Counted from the first letter of the stretch, positions 1 through 12,509 are shown. The stretch is DNA of 64,000 bases from Nicotiana tabacum (GCF_000715075.1 NC_134082.1:140418948-140482947), one strand, 5' to 3'. Notes: a model not told the origin generated them from the letters alone. Made by a program: numbers and translations.

Positions 1-269
1 ACAAAAAGGCCGTGTACGCTCAAACGTACTCCGGAAGACTTGTTGCAGAAAGAAGACCCGGAGTTATGCAAATGATGACGATTTATAAAGAAGTAACACA
101 TAAAGGAAAAACTATAAACAAATAAGCAACTAGCAAATAATAAAACAACATAAAATAAAATTCAAGTAAAGCAAACAAAACACATGAAAACCTCACCCGA
201 ACATCCTAAAAAGCCAACAAGATCAAGTACTAGCTCGAACCTGCAAGTACCCAGCAGAGTCGCCAGAGA
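1..269 (-). mobile_element. Start of the interior (leader) of an Ogre-type Ty3/gypsy element, cut by the window edge
   Basis: On the minus strand this follows the LTR end at 270 and the primer binding site at 250-265, so it is the untranslated leader of an element whose coding part lies outside the window. It is A-rich on the plus strand and has no convincing reading frame. The open frame over 184-441 crosses the PBS and the LTR end, so it is not a gene. Assignment rests on the PBS and LTR features next to it. Confidence 0.7.
250..265 (-). promoter_or_regulatory. Primer binding site of the minus-strand Ogre-type element
   Basis: On the minus strand the sequence reads TGGCGACTCTGCTGGG, four bases after the LTR end (CA at 271-270). 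It is complementary to a tRNA 3' end finishing in GTCGCCA. Ogre elements are known for a tRNA-Arg-type PBS; the tRNA identity here is inferred from that. The PBS marks the adjoining LTR as the 5' LTR. Confidence 0.75.
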
Positions 270-2922
270 TGTCACACCCTTTTTTTACAACCTCACTAAC
301 CCTCTTAAAAATAATAAAAGGATTTCGCAAAGCTCGAAAGAGTTTTCAATTTTGAAAGTGACAAAAGATTGTTCAAAAGGAAATAACTCAGAGTCGCCAC
401 CTGACTTTGATTTCGGCGTGTCAGGTTACCGTTTTTTTTAAATAATTTTTTTCTTTTAAAACATTTCAGGCTCTAAAACCAAATCCGCACCAGAGATTCG
501 GGTAAGGGAGTTCATTTGACTCGGGGAGAAGGTATTAGGCACTCCTCAAGTCCCGTAACTAGTATAGTTGCGTACTCGATCTAGTTGGCTTTAAAAACAT
601 TCAAATTGAGGTAGAAGGCACAGAAAGGGAAAATAAACACAGAAGAGGTTCGAGGTCGTCCCCACCTAAATAAAAGAAAAAAAGAAAAATGAAAATAAAT
701 TGAAAATACTACAAGTTTCTACTTTTGGCCTCCATTTACAGAATACTTCGGGGCATTCTTCGGATAAAAATATATACAAATCCTTCGGGTCATTACCCGG
801 ATAAATTTAACTAAGAGAACGACCTCTTTCCCCGAACGAACAAATCCTAAAGAATGCCTATCCATGTGTGGTCGCCCTAAACATGCTCCTAATGAACAAT
901 GTAACAAAATAAGCAAATAGAAGAAAAGAAAATTCAAAATCATGCTCATATTTTTACAATTAGTTTCATTTGCTAGACCAAGCCCAATCCTAGCATGCAA
1001 ATAAGTTTATACACTAATGGGCTAGTCTTTTCCCTATCCCCACGACCACACAGTCATTCAAAATAAGTTAGGCCAAGCAAAGCAGAGTGGATAATCCAAA
1101 TAAACCAACATCTGATAACTCGTGAAGCCAACCAAACCAACTAATAAACAAAGACATGATAAAGCAAGACAATGCAAGGAATCTCTAGTTAAATCTATTC
1201 GAGCTAACTCAAAGCAATGACAGCGAACATGATAATATGAAGGTAGATTTTAGCATATTAACGAAAGATAACATGAACTCCGAGCGAAAATTGGTGAACA
1301 AACACATGAACAGTTCGAGTGCTTGGAACTATGTAATCACATAACGACTAAGGATGTTTACAGTTAACTCAAACATGGAAATCATGAGGACTAAGTGACA
1401 AGCAAACCTTCTGCGAACTGAAGCTCACGCGAAAATTGGTCTAAGACCCTCATGATTCTAGGACGATGACGACAATTCAAGGAGAGCGACTGATTTATTG
1501 TACCGACAATAATGAGCCAACATATACACAATTTCAATCAATCTGTTCTTACTTCAAGCATGGCAGGAAGAGACCATTCTTATCAGGGAACAATCTAACT
1601 TACTACCAATCTTCAGACATGGAAATTTGGGAGAAACAAACAACCAACAGAATTAAGGTCGAACGAGACACCATAATGTTTGCTCCTTTTGCGTGTATGA
1701 TCATGCAGGTTCACAACAAGAAATGACTTACTAACTAATGGATAGAAAACTTCCAGTAACACAGAGAATTCCAAAAAAACTAGAACTAAACAGAGGACTA
1801 CTTTTGCTCAGTCAAAACTCACGGTATCGATCTCACGATCTGGGTTCGGGCAAAATGACTCATTTCATGAAAAACTTGATTCACGTTTACAGCTTTTATT
1901 AGATCATGAGGAACTCGTAGTATGCAAACGTCGCAAAACAGAATATTCAGCAGAATTTGAGGTAGCAGTTAATGAAGTCCTAGCCATGGATATGAAAAAT
2001 TCATATGGTGATCCAACCAAGCACAACAAAACATTTTCACATTCAGTGACTTCGAACATTGACTCTCAATAGGTTTCAAGAACACGAGTTGGGAAAGTTA
2101 ATGAATAATAAATAGATTTCGGCAAAATGGACTTGATTGCATTTGTTTTCAAAACACACACAAAAAGCACCAATTCAAACCGCAAATGAAATGCATCACT
2201 GATTCATGATTCATTTAGTTACAATAGGATTAGCTAACTCAAATCACACATATAAGACTAAGCATGAAGATTCAGAGAGCTCCTCAAAACAGTGAAACCA
2301 AATCAAGTGCAGCATGTCGAATGACAAGAACAGATTGACGAATAGCATTCTTGAGCATAAATCGCAACTAGAAACTAACTCCAAACACAACCTCTACTAA
2401 AACATGATCTAATATCTATCACTACAGAGCGAATTTCCTACGGCTCATATCATATTTCAATCACCATTAACAAGAATAAGAAGGAAAGAGATGAACCTGA
2501 AATTGAAAAACTCTTCTTAATAACAGAAAGCACGAAACTCAGCTACAAACTTCGAGTGTGGAATCTGAGTGAGAAAACAGGGCTGACTTCGAACAAGGAA
2601 CCGCCTCTAGAATTCACGAACGAACAACAATTTGAAACTCGAACTCGAGCACCTCAAGCAATCTCCATGTTTGCAGACCAAAACTCGAAATTGAAATTCC
2701 GAGATAGAAAAGCACTAAAGAGATGTATATATATGTGTTAGTTTTCTGATTTTTCGAAAATGGAACAATACTTGAATAAAAATCAAACTCAGACTATTTT
2801 TTTTTGTATTTTTTTTCTGGAATTTGAACTCAACCGAAAATGGACCCAAAATGAGAAGAGAAGCAGAAACTTCCTATTATAACCCTAATTTCTTCCCCCC
2901 CCCTTCCTCCAAATTTTCCCCC

Positions 2923-2930
2923 TATTTATA
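2923..2930 (-). promoter_or_regulatory. TATA box of the minus-strand Ogre LTR
   Basis: The minus strand reads TATAAATA inside ggtgcctataaatagggg, in the middle of the LTR where a U3 promoter is expected. A C-rich plus-strand tract lies just beside it. The start site has not been mapped. Confidence 0.5.
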
Positions 2931-3830
2931 GGCACCCTAGAAACTTTTATTCTTCTTCTCCAAGAAAATCCGAAAATGTTCCCAAAAATCCGAAAATCCT
3001 CCTAAATTTTCCATCAGACAAAATCGGAAAAATGGAAGGCGTGGATGTGATTTCACTCACATCCAACCTCTCCCATTTATCTGAGATCCGTTCAAGAAAT
3101 CAAAAGAACGTGAGGAGGATAAAGATGAGAATATTGTGTGTCAGAAGTCGTTATGGTGTTGATGACGTGGAGAGAGACGAAGATGAGAGGGGGGACCATG
3201 GCACTCGGCTGAGTGAACTCACTGGGTTTTTTTTGAGTTTTCTGGCAAGTTTGGCGAGTTGATGCGCGGGCAGAAGCGGAGATGGGGCTGGGTGCGACTA
3301 TTTGTTAGATAGGTTTAGGATTTGGTTCATTAGGGAAATATTGGGTTTATATTTGGGGTTGTGGAAACAAAGTGGTCCGTTAGATTAGAAGGGAGGGACG
3401 GCTGCGATTTAATTTTAAAAAGCTAATGGGTTATGGGTTGGAGGGTTATTTGGCATTTGGGCTGGAAAAAATCCGAATTGGGCCATATCTTTGGGATTTT
3501 GACTCTTTAAATCCAATAAGAAAACTTAAACCTTTCCAACTTTTTTTAAACAAATAAATTAAAATATACTTTTAAATATTAATTCTAATTCATTAAAGTA
3601 AACTATATGAAACTATATATTTTATATAAATTCTTATACTCAAACTAAAAGTAAAAATCACGGTAAAAACAAAATATATTGCCATAAAAATATTAATAAC
3701 CTAAACTAAATAGAATAAAATAAAACATGAAACTATTTTTTATATTTTTCAATTTTCTTGTGCTTTAAAAATAGAATTAAATTTAATAATAAAGTAAAAT
3801 CCTATAGAAATAAGTTCAAATAAATATCCT

Positions 3831-3843
3831 AAAAATACTAGGA
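3831..3843 (+). repeat. Left target-site duplication of the LINE
   Basis: AAAAATACTAGGA occurs here and again at 12003-12015, directly after the A-run at the LINE 3' end. A 13-bp direct repeat at the two edges is the normal signature of target-primed reverse transcription. The leading A residues make the exact left edge ambiguous by a few bases. Confidence 0.85.
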
Positions 3844-4295
3844 TTTTTCCGGTCATAACTCCGGTATCCGGTGGTGGATCTAAACATACGTGGTGTCAAA
3901 AGATACATAATTTCCTTACGAATAATTCCCAATATGTTTCAACTTTAGATCTATAGTCAAATTTTGGAGATCTTAATTTCATTTTTACGAGTTACTATAG
4001 CAGACAATGTTCCTCATTCAATTTCAGCTATTCAGCTATTTCCAGCGCTACTTTTCAACACAACAGCTTTGTTTTTGATAACGTGAAGGTATTCTCTTCT
4101 CTTCTAAGATTGGTTTGAATTATAAGCTTCATTTTAAATCGAATTTACTATTTTTAACAATTTGAACTGTGAAATTGGATTCACAGCCATAAGCAGAAAG
4201 TAACGTGAAGCTAATTCAAATTACAGTAGCATCATTTTCGTGCAAAGCTGCTGCACCTTTTCATGTAATTAAACTGCTAAAGATTTACAACTGTA

Positions 4296-6375
4296 ATGGA
4301 CACACAGGTAGGTGGTCAACCACCTTTTGTGGTTGTGCTGCCTACCCAACCTCCTCCAAACATTGCACAAACATCAGGGAGCACAAATAACAACAAACAG
4401 CCGATGAATTACTCCAAAATTCTGAGACCTTGCACTTTAAATGCTGCAATGATTGAGCAACAGGAAGTTGAGCCAATTCTCATTCGTCCACCTATAATAT
4501 TGAATGGAGAGCATGTTATTAAGTTCATAGAAGCAGAAGTAGAAAGGATGGATATCATCGAAGGATTACAATATGCAATAGTTGGTAAATATTCTTATGG
4601 CAGCCCAGAAATTCAACAACTGCGTAAGTTAATACCAATTCAATGCGGTATTAAAGGTGAGTCTAACATTGGATTTCTAAGGGATAGGCACATTTTGATT
4701 AGAATGACGTTAAGGCAGGATTATCTTCATTTCTCATCAAAAACTCATTACATAAAGGACAGGGATGGCTATCAATATCAGCTTAGGCCTTTGATTTACG
4801 ACTCAAAGTTTAAAGCAGATGAAGAAACACCCAAGGCAATGGCTTGGATTTCATTCCTAGGTTTATTGCCAATTTGTGAAGGAACGTCTATTTTCTCTAG
4901 CTACAGCAGTAGGTAAACCCATGCATCTAGACATGGCAACAATTAATAAAACTAGACCTAGTTGTGCTAGGGTGAAGGTACTAGTTGATCTACTTGCAGA
5001 TTTGCCTAAAAAGGTGAGGATGGACATTTTCAATGAAGCTAAAGGAACAACAAGAACTGAATGGGTGAGAATTCAATATGACATACTACCTAAATATTGC
5101 AGACATTGTAAACTTCAAGGGCATGATCAATTTGAATGTTGGAGGATACACCCTGAACTATATGTGGAGAAGGAGAATGCTAACCAAGCATATACAACTA
5201 AGAAGCAGGACAGAGGGAACTCACAGCCTATAATGATTCCATCTAGTGGAAAGGTAGTGGGTAATGTGAATGTTACAGCAAAAGAGCAATGGAAGGAAGT
5301 GAAGGACAACAGAGTTAGAAATGTAGTAAATCAAAATACTAGTCTCAATAATAATGGAATGGAGATGGCACCAACTAAGCAGTTTGAAAACAATAAGAAC
5401 AAGGTGGGCACAAGCACTGTAGATAGACAAGCAGAAGCACAAATCAACAGTGGTAAGGAATTGGTGGCAGTAGACAATGAAGATAATGATCATGTTCAAG
5501 TAGCTAACAAGTTTGCAATATTACAAGGGATGGATGAAGAGGAAGAACCCGTTAGTCAATTGGCAATGGTGGCAGCTAATGCAATAACAAACAGTCCAGC
5601 AGTTCGTAACCAAGCATCTACAAAGCAAAAACCAAAACATATGGTCAATAATGAGGGAACCCTAAATCCAGCAGCACAAGCGTTTCATCTTAACTCATTG
5701 GGGATTGGTTCGACTATTGGTCTAGTCAATGGAAATGAGGCATCAAAAGCAAAAAACGATACTACACAATGGGTAGAAAGAAGTTTCAAGGATAAAAAAT
5801 GAGATGAAATAGTGAAGATCAATACATCATGCCAGCAAATCCCACCACAAGATACATTAGTGAACAAGGAACTTAATAAAACTACAAATTCTCAAGCAGA
5901 AGGGTCAAAATCGTCTACAATTAAAAAAATAGTGCAAGGCTGTGGAGGCAGACTATGGGATGCACAAAGGGAATACGATTCAGAGGAGAATGAAGTACCA
6001 CTAGGAGCACAAGCTGATGAGGAACCAAATGAAAAGGACAAAGAAGAAGATGAGCAAAGTGTAAATGAGCAAAGTGTAAATGGAGAGCCTCATGCCAATG
6101 ACAACAATACAACTGGTAATTCTTTATTAATGGGAGGATCAAAAATTGTTGAGCACAAAAATAATTATCAGATAGCAGAAGCCACAAAAATTAGAAACTA
6201 TGAAGGAAGAGGCCCAGAGGTAAATGATCCTAGAGGAACAGAAGAAGATAAACATCAGAAATCACAAGAAGACCCACAAGGACACAACACAACAGAGAAG
6301 GAGAAACAGCCAAAACAAAAAACAAAAATAGTAAATGTTACTGTTACATTGGAGAAAACCAGTTGCAGCTGTTAA
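4296..6375 (+). pseudogene. LINE ORF1: DUF4283-like RNA-binding protein with zinc knuckle (broken)
   Basis: ORF1 proteins bind element RNA and form the transposition particle. The frame starts at ATG 4296 (MDTQVGG), with a DUF4283-like region over roughly 4480-4890. It shifts frame near 4890 and continues to a TGA at 5800-5802; the same frame then stays open to 6375. A CCHC-type knuckle (C-x2-C-x4-H-x4-[15 protein letters not shown]) lies at 5098-5139. The C-terminal half is low-complexity, rich in Asn, Lys, Glu and Gln, as is common in plant LINE ORF1. The overlapping frame at 4205 is a shadow. At least one frameshift and one stop make it a pseudogene. Confidence 0.75.
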
Positions 6376-6671
6376 AACGAGGAGAAGAGAAGGCCTTGGT
6401 CCCAAAAACGAATGCATTTGGAGTTACATCAGGAGGGAAGGAAGACAATGAAGAAAGAGAAGAACCTGGTAGATCAGGATACGACATGGATCAAGAATCA
6501 ACTACCCAACACCTTATGAATGCTGCAAAGGCAAGGTGACTTATCACCTACGCAAGTGGAAAAGGCAAAATTAGCAGCAAAAGGTAAGAAAAAGCAACAA
6601 AAAGATAATTTTGCAGTCCCAAAACCTGGGGTGCACACAAGGAGAATGCTAACTAAATCAAACAATTAGTG

Positions 6672-8198
6672 ATGAATGCTCTCATTTGGAATATAAGGTC
6701 AGTCAACACACAGCAGGCCTTTGAAAGGGTGACAAAAATGCACATGAAAAATCACTATGAATTTGTTGGATTAATAGAGCCAAAGCAACAAGCAAAAAAA
6801 CTGGAAAGGTACAGAAACAAGATAGGACTTGCACAAGCAATTGCAAATATTTCAAACAAGATCTGGGCTTTCATAGATGAGGTATTTGAGGTAACTGTTA
6901 TGTACAATATGGTGCAACAATTAACACCACGATTGTTTCATACTAAATCACATGTGGAGTTTGTCCTAACATTGATATATGCTAAGTGTGATGCAACTGA
7001 GAGGATAGAACTATGGGATTCATTATATGCAATGGCAAGGGATATGGATGCATCATGGCTTGTAGGAGGAGATTTCAATGTAATATGGGACGAAGAAGAG
7101 AAATTTGGTGGGTTACCTGTGTCATTGAATGAAATTGATGATTTTTGATACTGTGTCAACACTTAAAATCTCTTCGACCTTGGATTTAAAGGTAGCATAT
7201 TTACATGGTGGAATGGGAGAGCAGAGGAAGACTGTATATTCAAAAGGCTAGACAGATGTTTGTCCAATCTTCAGTTCCAACAAACATTTCCAGGAATAGA
7301 GGTGCAACATTTGTCAAAGACTGGCTCCGATCATAGTCCAATGTATCTGAAGTGTGATATTGAGACTCCACCAATTAAAAAGCCTTTTAAGTTCTTGAAT
7401 TTCTGGGTGGAACATGCAACTTTTAAAGATGTGGTGAAAGAGAATTGGACAGCTGATTTTAGTGCAAATCCTTATATTCTTTTTAATCACAAGTTAAAAA
7501 AATTAAAGAAGGCCCTTTCACTGTGGAGTAAGGCTACATTTGGAGATATTTTCCAAAAGATAGCAAGCATGGAGGAGGTAGTGATGGTTCATGAAGCAGA
7601 ATTTGAAGCAAATCCTACGGGGATGAACAGGGAAAGGCTACAAAAGGTTCAGGCAGAATTGATCAAATGTCTTGCACTAGAGGAGAAATATTGGCAACAA
7701 AAGGCAGGCATGACTTGGTTCAAGGAAGGGGATAGGAACACTAAGTTCTTCCACGCACAAGTGAGAGGTAGGAGGAAGAGACTTCAGCTTAACAAAATTC
7801 AAAATAGTGGAGGAACATGGATTGAAGAAGAACAAGAAATTGCAGAAGAGGCTATCAAATTCTATGAGGAACAGTTCACAGAAGAAGCTACTCCTTCATC
7901 ATTTGATATCCTAGAGCATGTTCCTAATCTGATTAACATTGAGCAGAATGCAGAATTGATTAAGCAGCCAACAAAAGAAGAGGTTAAAGTGGCAGTACTC
8001 GGACTAAATTGTGATAGTGTTGGGGGGCCAGATGGTATGACAGGCAAATTCTATCATTTTTGTTGGGATATAATAGGGGATGACCTGTACGACATGGTGA
8101 GGGCTTTTTTCAATGGTCATGAGCTACCCAAGTGTGTGACACACACCAACCTAGTTCTGCTACCAAAGAAAAAAAAGTTACCACTTTTTCTAATCTAA
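6672..8198 (+). pseudogene. LINE ORF2, N-terminal part: AP-type endonuclease and linker (broken)
   Basis: The endonuclease nicks target DNA to prime reverse transcription. The frame opens at ATG 6672 (MNALIWNIRSVN), where the usual WNxRG/N motif appears as WNIRS. GGDFNV at 7062-7079 and the C-terminal GSDHSP at 7324-7341 are the catalytic-core signatures of the exonuclease-endonuclease-phosphatase fold. The frame is broken near 7148 and resumes through 7260-8198, which covers the linker and the start of the RT (SVGGPDGMTGKFY). The frame is lost again in an A-run near 8165-8175. The ORF1-ORF2 junction has about 300 bp of poorly conserved sequence. Confidence 0.75.
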
Positions 8199-9322
8199 GA
8201 CCAATAAGCCTCAGTAATTTTTCAAATAAGGTTATATCAAGGGTCGTACATGAAAGGCTAGTGAAATATCTCCCAAGTCTGATATCGGAGGAACAGTCAG
8301 GTTTTGTTAAGGGCAGGAATATAGTAGAAAACATCCTTCTAACTCAGGAAATAGTGACTGACATTAGGCTTAGAACTAAAGTTGGACCTAATGTCATCCT
8401 GAAGCTAGATATAACCAAAGCTTACGATAGATTATCTTGGCTATTCCTAACAAAGGTACTGAGAAAGATGGGATTCACAGAAAGGTTAATAGGGATTGTC
8501 TTTGGATTAGTTTCAAACAATTGGTATTCTATTCTAATCAATGGTCAAGCTCATGGGTTCTTTAAGTCCTCAAGGGGAGTAAAACAAGGTGATCATGTAT
8601 CCCCAACTCTTTTTATCTTGGTAGCAGAAGCATTATCTAGGGGTCTCAATGCACTACATACTAACCTGTATTTTTGTGGATTTGGGATGCCAAAGTGGAG
8701 TCCAAAGATAAATTATTTGGCGTATGCAGATGACATGATTATTTTCTCATACTCAGATGAAACATCCCTGATGCTGATTATGCAAGTGCTGAATGCTATG
8801 AAGATGCATCTGGGCAGCTTATTAACAAGACCAAATCAGCTGTGTACCTGCATCATTTAATAGACATGGAAGTGGTCAGCAAGATGGAAAGGATCACAGG
8901 CATTCATAGGAATGATTTTCCTATCATATATCTAGGTTGCCCTATATTTTATGCAAGAAGAAAGTTGGAATACTATCAGCCCCTAATTACTAAAGTAATT
9001 GACAAATTGCAATCATGGCAAGGGCAAGTTATTATCAGTAGGGGGCAGGGTAGTTCTCATATCCCATGTACTGCCAAGCATGCCTATGCATATATTTTCA
9101 GCTGTAAACCCTCCAAATTATGTGATAAATAGGTTGCACAAATTATTTGCTCAGTTTTTCTGGAGTAGCTCTGTAGGAGGAACTAGTAGGCATTGGGCTT
9201 CATGGAATACCTTATGCATACCAGTTGAAGAAGGAGGAATTGGTTTCAGGTCACTGCACGATGTAGCAAAGGCATTATTCAGCAAGTTGTGGTGGAATTT
9301 CAGAACAAAACCAAGCATATAG
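8132..9322 (+). pseudogene. LINE ORF2, reverse transcriptase domain (broken)
   Basis: The polymerase copies element RNA at the nicked target. Clear L1-clade RT motifs run in order: NLRPISLSNF, SGFVKGRNI, KLDITKAYDRLSW (first catalytic Asp), SRGVKQGDHVSPTLFIL, then YADD at 8723-8734 (the catalytic pair). The frame shifts twice more, near 8850 and near 9000-9130, where thumb-region sequence (YLGCPIFYARRK, ISRGQGS/VGGRVVLISHVL) is read in two frames. It stops near 9322. All three catalytic Asp residues are present, so the damage is in reading frame rather than active site. Confidence 0.8.
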
Positions 9323-9444
9323 AGCTCTTTCGTATGTCATAAATACTGTAAGAAAATGAATTCAGTAGTTGTTCCATGGAAAAGGGGATCTCACATTTGG
9401 AGAAAAATGTTGGAATGCAGAGATCTGATTGAACATCAAATCTT

Positions 9445-10818
9445 TTGGCAAACAAAAAGGGGATCCTCACTTTTTGGTTTGAAAACTGGATAGGTCTTGG
9501 GGCACTATATTTTTTGGTTCCTCAGGACTTTGGCATTGATGAAACAGTACAAAATGTACATGATGTTACCTTAGATGGTGAGTGGGATGTGGACAGGCTA
9601 TTTGAAATGCTTCCTGAAGACTTAGCAGTACACATTCTGGAGAAAATCAAACCACCTTCACCTCAGCAGGTTCTTGACATGCCTTGTTGGATGCTGGAAA
9701 CAAGAGGATATTTCAGTGTTAAGTCAGCATGGGATTATAGGAGAAGAAGAGACGAACCAAGAACAGCTTATAGGATGATTTGGGTAAAGGGACTTCCTTT
9801 TAAAATAGCATTTTTCATGTGGAAAGTGTGGAAAGCAAAGTTACCTTTAGATGATTTCTTGAAAAGGGTAGGCTACTGCATGCCATCAAAATGTTGGTGT
9901 TGTGTACAGCCTGACGAGGAATCTCTTCAGCACTTATTTTTTAGATCAGAAACTGCAAAGACAACTTGGAAATATTTTTTATCGATGGCAGAAATAGCTG
10001 TGGAGGGACTTACATTGCACCAAGCAATCACAAAATGTTGGACTGCAAATGTGTGCTTAAGGCTCATACCAGTAATGCAAGCACTCCCATCATGTGTAGT
10101 ATGGGAACTCTGGAAAAGAAGAAATAGTATGAAGTATGGTGATGCTGTGACAACTAGCAGGGTGATTTATCACGTTTCATCAAATCTCCAGGCATTGGTG
10201 AAAGTGAGAAAGCCTGGGATGGACATGGTACCTCACAAATGGCAAGATCTTTTAGCTATGATGGAAAATTTCACTCCCAAACTTAAGGTTACCAAAGTCA
10301 TGTGGGAATTTCCAAGTGCAAGATGGCTAAAAGTTAATACGGATGGTGCATCGAGGGGAAATCCAGGCAGGAGCTCAATAGGATTTTGTATAAGAAATGA
10401 AAATGGTGACATAGTCAAGTCAGTAGTGAGGGAGATTGAGGAGACAACAAATACAGTAGCTGAAGTGAAGGCCATGGTAGAAGCACTAAGGTTCTGCAGA
10501 TTTCAACAATACTCTCATGTATGGCTACAAACTGACTCAATGTTATTAAAAAAGATAATGGATGGGATCTGGAAACCACTATGGATCATATATGAGCAGG
10601 TAGAGGAAATGATGCAACTAATGAATGGGGGCAATTTCACAGTTACTCATATTCATAGGGAGGGCAACAAGCTGGCAGATCATTTGGCTAATTATGCTTT
10701 AGATCATAGAGAAATAGAATGGCAACATTTTTGGCATCTGGATGTACAGGGAAGGAGGTTAGTTAATGAAGATAAGATTCAATGTCCAACGCTAAGGGTG
10801 AAGGTGGACAGGAGATAA
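9445..10818 (+). pseudogene. LINE ORF2, C-terminal part: zf-RVT and RNase H
   Basis: This is the longest intact frame of the LINE (457 codons from ATG 9445). Residues of about 80-180 match the plant zf-RVT region (FSVKSAWDYRRRR, then KCWCCVQPDEESLQHLFF with the Cys/His cluster). From about 10333 there is an RNase H domain with the expected acidic residues: VNTDGASRGNPG, AEVKAMVEAL, LQTDSMLL and NKLADHLANYA. RNase H would remove RNA from the hybrid. An RNase H at the ORF2 C-terminus is typical of some plant LINE families. The ATG is just the first in the open stretch; the true protein begins upstream in ORF2. Confidence 0.8.
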
Positions 10819-12002
10819 GAAGCAAAGAGAAAAGGAAGAGCAGGAGGCATGTCAAATTAATCGACCAATATTTTCAAACCCTAAGGGAGGAGGATATTTA
10901 TCTCGCGCAGGTGCCATTCAATGCTTATGGCACTCAATGCTGCAACTTTACGAAATAACCGATGCTAAAGAACAAAATCATTTCAGTGAACAAGATGGGA
11001 ACGTGAAGGTTTGCACAGTAACTAATAACAAACTATTGGGAGTGTCCACAAACAGGCTAGGGATTGTGCACGAAATGCAGGTCTTTAATTGTTTTAAACT
11101 AAGCATTAAGGGCAGTAGTGATTTCTAGAATCCCTATCATGTGCGCACATGGCTTAATATGGAAAGCGTGAAGCTTGTCTCCTGGTCTGGGCAGCGCAAT
11201 CGAGTCAAAAGGAATGCAGGAATGGAACAACAAAGCACACGCATGCGTTTGGCTGTCTCAGAAAACCTTGATACACGCATGGAGGGTGGCAGCTGCCACA
11301 ACCAAAGCATCTGGGACGTGTTTTTTTGGGAGTAAATAACAACAGGGAGGGACGCATGCCTTCACTTGGAAATGCGTGCTGGAAGCTAATGCATGCTGGA
11401 CATGAACTACATTGGCGCAAAACGAGATATGGTAAAGCATGTAAAAGCTTGATACAAGAATGGAGGGTGGCAGCTACCACAACCAAAAGCAGTTGGGACG
11501 TGATTTGTTGGGATTAAAATACAAAAAGGGAGGCACGCATGCTCTCAATGCATGCTGGCTCAAATTGATACTTGAGCATGCACTAAAAAGGCTCAAAACG
11601 AGAAATGGTAGAGCGTGCCCAGCTATGTATTCGACAAAGCCAGTAATTAAATAATGGCCAGCCATTAAACAAGGACCAGTGTCTTCGGCACAGCAACAGC
11701 AAGTATACGAGTGGGAACAGAAGAGTAAATGCACGCGTCCAGTTTCCTAGGAGGCACCACTAGGTCGAGTGATTGCAACTAGATTGAAGCAAATGCGAAG
11801 GAGAAAGGCGTATACTAATGCATGGCTTTTAGTTATACAAAGTGTGATATCAACTTTGAGTACTGTACTCAACTTTGATAATAGGTATTATGTAGTTTAC
11901 CAAATTTATTTCGTGCACCTTTTAATTTTTCATGACACTTTGTTTTTCCTTTAATATATTAATAAAAACCAACCCTAGGCTATGCCTAGTGGATTGTTTA
12001 AA
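10819..12002 (+). other. LINE 3' UTR
   Basis: About 1.2 kb without a credible reading frame; the short frames here are chance. It contains the tandem duplication described separately. It ends with a TA-rich stretch, cctaggctatgcctagtgg and an A-run, which is where the reverse transcriptase would begin copying. Confidence 0.65.
11268..11620 (+). repeat. Two-copy tandem duplication in the LINE 3' UTR
   Basis: The block beginning ttgatac at 11268 recurs at 11449, a spacing of 181 bp. Shared segments include ggagggtggcagct, ccacaaccaaa, gggacgtg, an acgcatgc box, a gcatgctgg box and aacgaga...atggta near 11421 and 11597. The copies have diverged, so the duplication is not recent. Confidence 0.75.
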
Positions 12003-12015
12003 AAAAATACTAGGA
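12003..12015 (+). repeat. Right target-site duplication of the LINE
   Basis: Identical 13-mer to 3831-3843. Removing the LINE and one copy restores a continuous end of the Ogre LTR, which finishes in gggtcaaaaattacatgtctaca. Part of the preceding A-run may be the poly(A) tail. Confidence 0.85.
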
Positions 12016-12062
12016 CTATTAGAGGTGATTCTAATGCGTGGGTCAAAAATTACATGTCTACA

Positions 12063-12509
12063 ACCACGTCTGAATGACCTGAAATTTTGCACACATCCCA
12101 AATGACACAACGAAGCTACTGCAACTCTCGGAATTCCATTTCGACCCTTATATCAAAATCTCGCCTATCAACCGGAAATCGCCAAAATATCAACTTCGCC
12201 AATTCAAGCCTAAATATACTCCGAACCTCCAAAACCCATTCCGATCACACTCCTAAGTCATAAATCACCTCCCGAAGCTAACAGAACCATAGGAACTCAC
12301 ATCCGAGCCCTCTAACACATAAGTCAACATCCGGTTGACTTTTCCAACTTAAACTTCCTTAAAAGAGACTAAGTGTCTCAAACCTTACCAAAATCATTCC
12401 GGACTCAATCCGACCAACCCGATACTACAAAATATGGATAACGAAGCATAAAAAAGCAGAAATGGGGGAAACTGAGCGGTAACTCATGAGATGACTGGCC
12501 AGGTCGTCA
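12063..12509 (-). repeat. Truncated 3' LTR of the Tekay-type element
   Basis: Closely similar to 20375-20826 in the 5' LTR. Shared segments include tgaaattttgcacac, acaacgaagctactgcaact, aaaccttacca and actcatgag. The remaining 2.7 kb of the LTR is absent because the Ogre LTR end (tgtctaca) lies at 12062. The missing part is predicted beyond the far end of that element, outside the window. Confidence 0.8.

Larger units (their letters stand above)
3844..12002 (+). mobile_element. Near full-length L1-type LINE with RNase H
   Basis: A non-LTR retrotransposon of about 8.2 kb. In order it has a 5' UTR (3844-4295), ORF1 with a DUF4283-like domain and zinc knuckle, and ORF2 with apurinic endonuclease, reverse transcriptase, zf-RVT and RNase H. 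A 1.2-kb 3' UTR follows, ending in a conserved-looking tail (cctaggctatgcctagtgg) and a short A-run. Matching 13-bp target duplications flank it, so both ends are well set and the copy is not 5'-truncated. Several frameshifts and stops make it non-functional. It lies inside the LTR of an Ogre-type element and is therefore younger than it. Confidence 0.85.
270..12062 (-). repeat. 5' LTR of an Ogre-type (Tat lineage) element, split by a LINE
   Basis: The LTR runs on the minus strand from TGTAGACATG (12062) to GTGACA (270). The LINE at 3844-12002 and one target duplication interrupt it, leaving about 3.6 kb of LTR, which is long as expected for Ogre-like elements. Its 3' part carries wording also found near the LTR end of the plus-strand Ogre element (gtggcgactct, a degenerate form of the PBS). 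Its 5' edge abuts a truncated Tekay LTR at 12063, so this element probably inserted into that LTR; the other half lies outside the window. Between 600 and 3840 I see no gene. Confidence 0.75.

Noticed and set aside
1466..1726. Open frame of 86 codons in the Ogre LTR
   Set aside because: No recognisable domain, inside an LTR; probably chance.
5127..6187. Minus-strand open frames opposite LINE ORF1
   Set aside because: They mirror the composition of ORF1 on the other strand and show no domain.
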